Positions 25,026-32,220 of a DNA stretch of 64,000 bases are shown here, piece by piece (the stretch's first letter is position 1; each line of letters opens with the position of its first letter). This DNA is from JANNUT01 sp046331425 (GTDB lineage: Bacteria; Acidobacteriota; Polarisedimenticolia; J045): NCBI GenBank assembly GCA_046331425.1, contig JAXLQU010000002.1, forward strand, positions 200,685-264,684, read 5' to 3'. The notes under the pieces are model-generated. The model searched no databases. It had not been told where the DNA came from and worked only from the letters and a program-made list of their open reading frames with translations. A program made the position numbers and the translations under genes.

Positions 25026-25053
25026 ATAGTACTCGGCCCCAGGTGACTGTCTA
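25026..25053 (-). promoter_or_regulatory. Sigma-70-like promoter of paaG operon
   Basis: On the reverse strand, TAGACA (25053-25048) and TACTAT (25031-25026) are separated by 16 bases. The predicted start near 25019 leaves a leader of about 45 bases before the paaG ATG. No PaaX/PaaR-like operator is recognised. Confidence 0.45.
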
Positions 25054-25080
25054 GCTCTGCTACCTCTTGGAGTCGCACCG

Positions 25081-27180
25081 ATGCACAGCACAACGAAGAC
25101 GAGTAAGTCGGGCCATGGGACGACCCTGATCGACGGGCGCCGAATCGCATATCTCACGCTGGCGTCACGAGCCCTGGATCGGATCGAAGAGACCAAGCTC
25201 GTCCCCGAGCGAAAGGTGCTCTATCAGTTCACGGCGCGCGGCCACGACCTGGCGCAAATCCTGTTGGGCTCGTTGCTCGATCATCCGCACGACGGGATTG
25301 GCGCTTACTACCGCTCTCGCCCGCTGCTGCTCTCGCTGGGCTTGTCGTTGGAGGACGCGTTCGCAGGCCCGATGGCGCGCAGCGGCGGCATCAACGACGG
25401 TCGTGACATCGGGGTGGTGTTCAATCGCAACAGTTTCGGCGGGCCCACGGTGTTGCCGATGTCGGGCGATGTCGGTTCTCAGTTCACCCCTGTGATCGGT
25501 TGGGCGCAGGCCTTGCTCTATTGGCGCAACGAACTCGGTGCAACCGATCGCGACGGGGCGATCGGCGTTGCACTCGGCGGCGACGGCGCGGTGGCGACCA
25601 ACGGATTTTGGTCGGCGCTCACGATCGCCACCACGCTGCAGTTGCCTGTGTTGTTCTACATCGAGGACAACGGTTACTCGCTGTCGGTTCCGTCGAAGTG
25701 GCAAACACCCGGCGCGAACATTGCGAAGAATCTCGGCTCGTTCACCGGCCTCACGATTTGGGATGGTGACGGCAGCGATGCACTCGCAGCGACGCCGTTG
25801 TTGGCGGCAGCCGTGAATCATGTGCGCGAAGGACGCGGGCCAGGCTTGATCCGACTGCGCGTGCCGCGCCTATCGGGTCACTCGGGCCAAGACACGCAGG
25901 CCTACAAGCCGAAAGGTTTGATCGAACAGGAACGTGCCGACGACCCGCTCGAGAAGTTGCGCGCGCTGCTGGTGCCGTCGCAAATCTCCGACGGTGAATG
26001 GACCACGCTGGAGCGGGAGGTCGAGGCCGATGTTCAGCGCGCGCTCGAGGCGGCACTCGCGCGCCCCGAACCGAGCACCGACACCGTGCGCCGGCATCTG
26101 TTCTTGGAGCAGAAAGCCGATGGCACTCCCGACTGGCAGAAGCAGGGTGGGCTGGCCCCGTCGGGTCATCTGTTCCCATCCACCACAACGAACGCCGAGC
26201 CGGAGCCACAGCGCATCAACTTCGTTGCCGCCGTGCGACGAACTCTCGAGGTCGAGCTGAAGTCCAACCCCAAGCTCTTGGTATTCGGCGAGGATGTCGG
26301 GCCGAAAGGGGGAGTGCATTCGGCGACGCAAGGGCTTCAAGATGCGTTCGGCGAACGGCGGGTGTTCGACACCTCGCTGAACGAGGAAGGGATCATCGGC
26401 CGCGCCGTCGGCATGGCATTGAACGGCCTGATGCCGGTGGCTGAAATTCAGTTCCGCAAATATGCCGATCCGGCCACCGAGCAACTCAACAACTGCGGCA
26501 CCGTACGCTGGCGCACGGTCAATCATTTCGCGGCACCGATCGTGGTTCGAATGCCGGGCGGTTTCGCCAAGTGTGGAGACCCGTGGCACTCGGTCTGTGG
26601 TGAGGTGCTGTGGACTCATGTGCCGGGTTGGCAGGTCGTTATTCCGTCGCACGCCGAGGACGCGGTCGGGTTGTTGCGCACCGCACTGCGAAGTCCGAAT
26701 CCGACGATCTTCTTCGAACATCGACACCTGCTCGATGCGGCGTGGGCGCGCCGCCCGTATCCGGGCGACCACTACGCACTGCCGTTCGGCCTGGCGGGGC
26801 GGCTGAGCGACGGGAGCGAACTCACGGTCGTGAGTTGGGGTGCAATGGTGGAGCGATGCGAGTTGGCGGCACAACAAAGCGGCTATTCCGTGGAATTGCT
26901 CGACCTGCGCACGCTCTCTCCTTGGGACAAAAGTGGCGTGCTGAACTCGGTGCGGAAGACGCGCCGGCTGCTGATCGTGCACGAGGACGGTCTCACCGCC
27001 GGCTTTGGCGCCGAGATCGGAGCGACGGTGGCGAGCGAAGGTTTCTACACACTCGATGCGCCGATCGAGCGCGTCGCCGTGCCTGATCTGCCGATTCCAT
27101 ACAACGTCGGCCTGATGGACGCGGTCGTCCCCAGCGTCGAGCGCATCGCCCAGGCAATCGACGCGCTCATCAACGCATAG
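25081..27180 (+). CDS. 2-oxo acid dehydrogenase E1, alpha and beta subunits fused
   Basis: This 699-residue fusion has an alpha-type half at about 1-345, with the thiamine-diphosphate motif GGDGAVATNGFWSA and NGYSLSVPS, and a linker at about 346-375. The beta-type half (375-699) has GEDVG, LNEEGIIGRAVGMALNG, MPGG and the late TVVSWGAMV-type segment. It decarboxylates a 2-oxo acid (pyruvate, branched-chain or aromatic) and acylates the lipoyl group of E2, encoded 35 bases downstream. It is divergent from paaG with 106 bases between the starts. Phenylpyruvate, giving phenylacetyl-CoA, is a tempting substrate but is inference. Confidence 0.9.
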   Translation: MHSTTKTSKSGHGTTLIDGRRIAYLTLASRALDRIEETKLVPERKVLYQFTARGHDLAQILLGSLLDHPHDGIGAYYRSRPLLLSLGLSLEDAFAGPMARSGGINDGRDIGVVFNRNSFGGPTVLPMSGDVGSQFTPVIGWAQALLYWRNELGATDRDGAIGVALGGDGAVATNGFWSALTIATTLQLPVLFYIEDNGYSLSVPSKWQTPGANIAKNLGSFTGLTIWDGDGSDALAATPLLAAAVNHVREGRGPGLIRLRVPRLSGHSGQDTQAYKPKGLIEQERADDPLEKLRALLVPSQISDGEWTTLEREVEADVQRALEAALARPEPSTDTVRRHLFLEQKADGTPDWQKQGGLAPSGHLFPSTTTNAEPEPQRINFVAAVRRTLEVELKSNPKLLVFGEDVGPKGGVHSATQGLQDAFGERRVFDTSLNEEGIIGRAVGMALNGLMPVAEIQFRKYADPATEQLNNCGTVRWRTVNHFAAPIVVRMPGGFAKCGDPWHSVCGEVLWTHVPGWQVVIPSHAEDAVGLLRTALRSPNPTIFFEHRHLLDAAWARRPYPGDHYALPFGLAGRLSDGSELTVVSWGAMVERCELAAQQSGYSVELLDLRTLSPWDKSGVLNSVRKTRRLLIVHEDGLTAGFGAEIGATVASEGFYTLDAPIERVAVPDLPIPYNVGLMDAVVPSVERIAQAIDALINA

Positions 27181-27214
27181 CTCAGGAACTCCCACTCTGT
27201 GCGCGAGGCTCGGC

Positions 27215-28405
27215 ATGACCCAGATGATCGATGTATCGGTACCGACGGAAGACAACGAAGGCACGACGTCGACCGTCTTCCGCTGGCTCAAGACGGTCGG
27301 TAGCGTCGTCAAGCAGCACGAACCACTGGTCGAGTTGTCGACCGACAAAGCGACGGTCGAGATCGCGGCTCCGGCTGCCGGCGTGTTGCGCGAGGTGTTG
27401 GTCGCGGAAGGCACTCAGGTCGAGCCAGGCCAACTGCTCGCTCGAGTCGAACCAGGCGCTATCGCCGCGAACTCCGATGTCGGCAACGCCGCCGCCGCGG
27501 CGCAGGTGCGCTCGGCGAGTACCGCCGCCGCCGCGACCGATCGCAGCGGCGAGGAGTTGCTCAGTCCGGCCGTTCGGAAGCTGCTCGAGGAGCACAATCT
27601 CAGCCCTTCCCAGATTTCGGGCAGCGGTCGTGGTGGGCGAATCACTCACCAGGATGTGTTGGACCATCTCGCCTCGCGTGGCGCATCCGCCACAACGCTG
27701 GGCGACGGCGTTTCGTCGCGACGCGTTCCGCACACACCGATGCGCACGATCATCGCCAGTCACATGGTCGAGTCGATGCTACGCACCGCGCCCCATGTGA
27801 CGGCGGTTCACGAGTGTGACCTGAGCGCGGTGATCGCACATCGCGAAGCCAACCAAAAGCGACTCGCCGCTGAGGGTGTACGCCTGACGCTCACCGCCTA
27901 CTTCGTGCGCGCGGCGTCGCTCGCCTTGTCCGAGGTGCCGCAGGTGAACTCTCGTTGGCACGACGACGCGACCGAGATCTTCGACCACCACAACATCGGC
28001 CTCGCCACCGCGCTCGGCGATCAAGGTTTGATCGTGCCTGTGATCCAGCAGGCCCAGTCGCTCGATCTGGTCGCGACGGCGCGCGCCGTCGAAGACTACG
28101 CGGTACGCGCTCGTGACGGGGCACTGAAGCCGAAGGAAACGCACGGCGGCACGTTCACGATTACCAATCACGGCATGGGTGGAAGCCTGATCGCCACGCC
28201 GATCATCAATCAGCCGCAGTCGGCGATCTTGGGGCTGGGCAAGCTGCAGAAGCGCGCGGTCGTAATCAGTCACGGCGATCGCGACGAGATCGTCGTCCGC
28301 CCCATGCTGTACGTCACACTCACGGTCGATCACAGGGTGCTCGACGGGTTCGTGGCCAACCGCTTCCTGAGCAGCTTCGTGCGAGCGCTGGAGAATTGGA
28401 GCTAG
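27215..28405 (+). CDS. 2-oxo acid dehydrogenase E2 (lipoyl acyltransferase)
   Basis: This 396-residue protein has one lipoyl domain with the lipoylated Lys45 in STDKATVEI, an Ala-rich linker and a peripheral-subunit-binding domain (about 110-150, SPAVRKLLEEHNL then GSGRGGRIT). The catalytic acyltransferase domain ends with the DHRVLDG motif, His and Asp intact. It transfers the acyl group to CoA. E1 is immediately upstream, and no E3 dihydrolipoamide dehydrogenase gene is present, so a shared E3 must be supplied from elsewhere. Confidence 0.92.
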   Translation: MTQMIDVSVPTEDNEGTTSTVFRWLKTVGSVVKQHEPLVELSTDKATVEIAAPAAGVLREVLVAEGTQVEPGQLLARVEPGAIAANSDVGNAAAAAQVRSASTAAAATDRSGEELLSPAVRKLLEEHNLSPSQISGSGRGGRITHQDVLDHLASRGASATTLGDGVSSRRVPHTPMRTIIASHMVESMLRTAPHVTAVHECDLSAVIAHREANQKRLAAEGVRLTLTAYFVRAASLALSEVPQVNSRWHDDATEIFDHHNIGLATALGDQGLIVPVIQQAQSLDLVATARAVEDYAVRARDGALKPKETHGGTFTITNHGMGGSLIATPIINQPQSAILGLGKLQKRAVVISHGDRDEIVVRPMLYVTLTVDHRVLDGFVANRFLSSFVRALENWS

Positions 28406-28423
28406 CGCGGCGCGTCCGCGGGT

Positions 28424-29263
28424 TCACATCTCTTGACTCCGGCGTCGGAACCCGGCGATCGCTCCCGAGATCACGAGCAGCGCGCCGAACGTGCAGACGA
28501 TCGTCGGTCCGGTCGGTAGGTCCATCGAGGTCCACTCGGTCGAAAGCAACAGACCCGAGATGCCGGCCACGAAGGCAATCGTCCAGCCGATTGCCAGGCG
28601 CGTGCCGACCCGTTCGGCCAGCAACGCGCCGCACACCGCCGGCACGATCAGATAAGAAAACACCAAATAGACCCCGGCGATCTGCACGAAACTGGTGACG
28701 GCAAAACCGAACGTGACATAGAAGACGAAATCCCATAGCCGTGGGTTGATCCGCCGCGCCACTGCTTTTTCCAACTCGAACGAAACGGTCATGAACTTCT
28801 GCCTGAAGACGACGTGAACGAGTGCTAGGACAACGAACAGCGCGAACGTCTTGAGCACCTGATCGCGCGTGACCAGCAGGATATTCCCGACCAAGAGGTT
28901 CTTGATCGCTTCATCCCCTTCGGCTGTCTTCGACAGCACCATCACCGAGGCCGCCGCAGAAACGATGTAGACGATTCCGATGATCGCTTCCTGCGGCACC
29001 CTGACATGCCGAAAACGCGTCAGCGCGAACAGGGCCGCCCCCAAGAAGGTAAAGCCGAGCGCCATGAAGTAGGGCAAACGGTCGTGCTCGGGGTCGGCGC
29101 CCAACAGCATCGCGACCGCAACGCCGAGCGCCGCGACTTGAGCCAAGGCCAAGTCGACGAAGATCACGCCGCGCTCAACCACGTGAAGTCCAAGGTACAC
29201 GAGCAACCCGGGCAACAGCACCAAGGCCAGAAGCGGCCACAGCCACAATGTGAATAAGTCCAT
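28424..29263 (-). CDS. znuB: Zinc/manganese-type ABC transporter permease (ZnuB family)
   Basis: This 279-residue, roughly eight-helix ABC-3 family permease has the conserved VFVDLALAQVAALGVA region near the N-terminus and a C-terminal FSYLIVPAVCGALL segment. Its ATG overlaps the binding-protein stop (TAATG), so the two are coupled. The metal (Zn, Mn or Fe) cannot be told from sequence. It is convergent with the E2 gene with 18 bases between. The usual ATPase partner gene is absent nearby. Confidence 0.88.
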   Translation of the reverse strand: MDLFTLWLWPLLALVLLPGLLVYLGLHVVERGVIFVDLALAQVAALGVAVAMLLGADPEHDRLPYFMALGFTFLGAALFALTRFRHVRVPQEAIIGIVYIVSAAASVMVLSKTAEGDEAIKNLLVGNILLVTRDQVLKTFALFVVLALVHVVFRQKFMTVSFELEKAVARRINPRLWDFVFYVTFGFAVTSFVQIAGVYLVFSYLIVPAVCGALLAERVGTRLAIGWTIAFVAGISGLLLSTEWTSMDLPTGPTIVCTFGALLVISGAIAGFRRRSQEM

Positions 29264-30183
29264 TAGCTCGCCCCTTTCAGAGCGGTCGCGATCGCGGCGA
29301 CATCGGCGTCGATCAATGCCAGGTAGTCTCCCTCCGTGTTGGGCAGCGCGCCTGGGAACTGAGCGACTGGGACCACCACTGCCGAGGTGTGCGCCGCGAC
29401 CGTGTCGGCGACCTTTCTCGGCTGATACGGTTCGACCAAGATCACCTTGATGTTGCGTTCGTTCATCGTGGCGATGACCTGGGCCAGATGAGGCGGCGAC
29501 GGGGGAATGCCTGGCTTGGGCTCGAGATAGAGCTCCGCAACCAGTCCGAACCGCGCGCTGAAGTACCGCCACGTGGCGTGATAGGTCACGATCTCTCGTT
29601 GTCCATAGGGCGCGAGAGTGTTGGCCCATTCTGCGAGCTTGACGTTGAGCTTGGACTGGAAGCTGTCGAAGTTCGATTTGTATTCAGCGCAACCGGCTGA
29701 ATCGAGCGCGCAGAACGCTGTCGCAATATGACGTGCAACGATCAACGCATTCTTCGGGTCCATCATGAAATGCGGATTGCCGGCCGCATGGATGTCCCCT
29801 TTGGAACGATCGGCGTTGGCCGGAATATCCAGCAGCGCGATCCCTTCGGAGGCCACGATGCGTCCCGGGGCGCCCGGCAGGATCTTGGCGTTGCGCGCGC
29901 CGTCGATCAACGGCGGCAACCATCCTGTTTCCAGGTCGGCGCCCCCTTCGATCAACGCATCAGCCCGGTTCAGCGTGACGATGTGACTCGGTCGGGCATC
30001 GACGAAGTGCGGGTCTTCGGTCGACTTTGCCAGCGTCGTGACCGTTACCGAGTCACCGCCGACGGCATGCGCGACCGCCCCCAATTCAGGCGTCGTCGCG
30101 ACCACGGAGAGCTTGGCCTGCGCCGCGCCAGACAGCGGCAACCACAACGCGACAAACAACGTCCAGCGAGATACGGTTCGCAT
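29263..30183 (-). CDS. znuA: Metal ABC transporter substrate-binding protein (ZnuA/TroA family)
   Basis: This 306-residue protein has a signal peptide (to AAQA, about 21) and metal-ligand histidines in DPHFVDA, NPHFMMDP and VTYHATWRYF, as in cluster A-I zinc/manganese binding proteins. There is no long His-rich loop. The start follows a GGGAGA site, and the upstream frame reads into the porin tail. It delivers metal to the permease whose gene it overlaps. Confidence 0.9.
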   Translation of the reverse strand: MRTVSRWTLFVALWLPLSGAAQAKLSVVATTPELGAVAHAVGGDSVTVTTLAKSTEDPHFVDARPSHIVTLNRADALIEGGADLETGWLPPLIDGARNAKILPGAPGRIVASEGIALLDIPANADRSKGDIHAAGNPHFMMDPKNALIVARHIATAFCALDSAGCAEYKSNFDSFQSKLNVKLAEWANTLAPYGQREIVTYHATWRYFSARFGLVAELYLEPKPGIPPSPPHLAQVIATMNERNIKVILVEPYQPRKVADTVAAHTSAVVVPVAQFPGALPNTEGDYLALIDADVAAIATALKGAS

Positions 30184-30206
30184 CAGAGTCTCCCTCGGTG
30201 TCGATC

Positions 30207-31616
30207 TCAACACTTGTGCGCCGCATGGGCGCCCAAGAGAAACTCGGCCTGCAGCCACAGCGACTCCTCGCTGCCGCGATCTTCGAGTCGATCGTGATTC
30301 CATTGCAGGCGAAGTTTCGAGTACTCGGTCGGGAACCAGGTCAGATTCGCCGCGGTGCGCCAGCGTCGATCGCGCAGCGGGTCGGGTGCGAACGCTCCTT
30401 CATCGCCATCGATCCAATCGCCACGAACTCCCGCAATCCAGCCGCGACGAAATCCCCACGATGCTTGCGCATAGGCGCCGGTATCGCGCAGGTGCTCGCT
30501 GGGTAGCAACTCGTTCGCGCCGGCGTCGTAGTGTCGTGACATCGCTTCGACTTGAACCTTGGCAAACGGGAATCCCGCTTCGGCATGCGGCGACTTCCAC
30601 TTCCAAAACAGATCGATGCCGTACAAAGAGGTGTAGGTGTCCTCGCCGCTGCCGTTCGGCCCGTGCGCGGCGGTCGCGCCCAGCAGCAGGGTTTGCGTAT
30701 CGGAGAGGTCGAACGATGCCGCCACACGCGGGATCCACAGCATGTCGCGCACCGATTTCACCGTGCGAGACGTGATCGTGCGACCGAACAGCTCCTCTCC
30801 TGGTGTGTTGCGAAAGCTGACCGCCGTTTCACCTTGGCCGTTCTGTACGGTCAGCGACGTCTCCAAGTAGAACGGCGTCGGTGCCAGCCACGACACACGT
30901 GCGCCAGGCCCACGCAATCCGTCGGGTCCCATGAATCGGCCATTGACCAGCGGCTGATCGACGAAGTCCCAACTATGTGGGTGTTGTGCGTTGAGCCGTC
31001 CGAACTCGCTGAAGAACGTCCCGGCTTTCACTTGCAGGTTGCGAGGCAGTGCCGTGGTGGTGAGATAAGCCTCTTCTAATTCCACGACCGACTCGCCCTC
31101 GGCATCGAGCTGCCAGACCAGGTTGGCCTGACCCTTGAAGTACGGATCGACCGCCCCCTCCAACACCATCTCGACGTTCTGAACCGTGAATCCGCGTTGA
31201 CTCGGATCGTGACCACCGGTCTGAACCTGCGAGACGTCGGGAGCCGTGGAGGCCCCTGCCGCGACCAATGCATCGAGGGAAAGATTGAGGTAGTTCTTGC
31301 CGCCCCCCGCCAGGACAATCGGTTGCGTTGCCAGCGGGGAGGTGGCTGCGGGCGACGAACTGCTCGTGCCCAACTCTTGCGCCAACTGCGCCGCGAGCGT
31401 GTCCTGGTCACGAGCGGTTTCGGCTGTAGCCGGCGGCGGGGTGGCGTTGCGGGCCTCTTGCAACGCCAATCTCTTTTGCAGCTCACTCACCGTCTGCCTC
31501 AACTGCAACAGCTCGGCCCGCAGTTGCTCGATTGCAGCGGCGTCGTCGCCTGCCAATGCGCGCACACTCACCAAGAGCCAGAGGAGAAAGAAAACGGAAA
31601 TCGATCTACGAACCAT
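30207..31616 (-). CDS. Outer-membrane porin with N-terminal coiled coil, linked to the metal transporter
   Basis: Of 469 residues, 1-22 are a signal peptide, about 25-55 a heptad-like coiled coil (IEQLRAELLQLRQTVSELQ) suited to trimer or peptidoglycan contact, and 56-105 an Ala/Thr/Ser/Pro linker. The rest is beta-barrel with alternating aromatic strands. The C-terminus is odd: it ends HAAHKC rather than in an aromatic residue, so His/Cys near the exit could bind metal. It sits 23 bases upstream of znuA in the same direction, so an outer-membrane route for the same metal is plausible. Confidence 0.75.
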   Translation of the reverse strand: MVRRSISVFFLLWLLVSVRALAGDDAAAIEQLRAELLQLRQTVSELQKRLALQEARNATPPPATAETARDQDTLAAQLAQELGTSSSSPAATSPLATQPIVLAGGGKNYLNLSLDALVAAGASTAPDVSQVQTGGHDPSQRGFTVQNVEMVLEGAVDPYFKGQANLVWQLDAEGESVVELEEAYLTTTALPRNLQVKAGTFFSEFGRLNAQHPHSWDFVDQPLVNGRFMGPDGLRGPGARVSWLAPTPFYLETSLTVQNGQGETAVSFRNTPGEELFGRTITSRTVKSVRDMLWIPRVAASFDLSDTQTLLLGATAAHGPNGSGEDTYTSLYGIDLFWKWKSPHAEAGFPFAKVQVEAMSRHYDAGANELLPSEHLRDTGAYAQASWGFRRGWIAGVRGDWIDGDEGAFAPDPLRDRRWRTAANLTWFPTEYSKLRLQWNHDRLEDRGSEESLWLQAEFLLGAHAAHKC

Positions 31617-31670
31617 GCGTCGCGCCCCTCAGAAATGAATGGGATCGTTCGCAAGGCAGGGAGCCTTGCG

Positions 31671-31982
31671 TCAGACAGCGGCTTGCGACGGTTCGGGGGG
31701 CGCTCGCGAGGAGGGGCGAAGGTTGTGCTCGGACTGATGACACAACGATAGGTGTGTAATGCAGGGCCAGCTCACGAGGGCTGGTCGCGGGGCGGGTGGG
31801 CCGACCTCGACCTGAATCACCCCCAGGTTGTCGCACCCGGGGCAGCCATCGTCCAAAAGCCCGGGGATCCCGACCACAAGGTGCAAGAGCAAAACCAGCA
31901 GCCCGGCACACCACAACCCGCGGCCGATTGCCGTTCGTGGCGGGCGGATCAGCAGTCGCTGTCGTCGGCGGAGGGGAGGCAT
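31671..31982 (-). CDS. Possible small membrane-anchored Cys-containing protein
   Basis: This 103-residue frame has an Arg-rich start, one hydrophobic stretch (about 24-40, LLVLLLHLVVGIPGLL) and then DDGCPGC and further Cys/His residues. It lies 54 bases upstream of the porin in the same direction. It resembles, in layout only, small periplasmic Cys/His proteins (DUF2946-like) found next to metal transporters. There is no strong ribosome site. No further gene is seen in the 240 bases up to the next start on the other strand. Confidence 0.4.
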   Translation of the reverse strand: MPPLRRRQRLLIRPPRTAIGRGLWCAGLLVLLLHLVVGIPGLLDDGCPGCDNLGVIQVEVGPPAPRPALVSWPCITHLSLCHQSEHNLRPSSRAPPEPSQAAV

Positions 31983-32220
31983 GCGGCCACCATGCTAGAC
32001 CGGGACGCCGCGATCGCAATCGAATCGTCGAGCCGAATCGGGGACGGGGTCGGTTCCGACCATGTTCGACCCGGTTCAGGCGGGCTCAGCGGGTGCGCGG
32101 AGCGCAGGATCTCAAACGATGGGTGGCGCGCTGACCGTTCTGCCCGTACAAGTACGGGACTTCAGTGACGGCTGGGTACGGCATCCGGGGGTGCCGGCTC
32201 ATCACACTAGGTGGGTATTG

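Noticed and set aside
25870..27414. 514-codon open frame on the minus strand
   Set aside because: It is a shadow of the fused E1 gene, whose thiamine and beta-subunit motifs are unmistakable.
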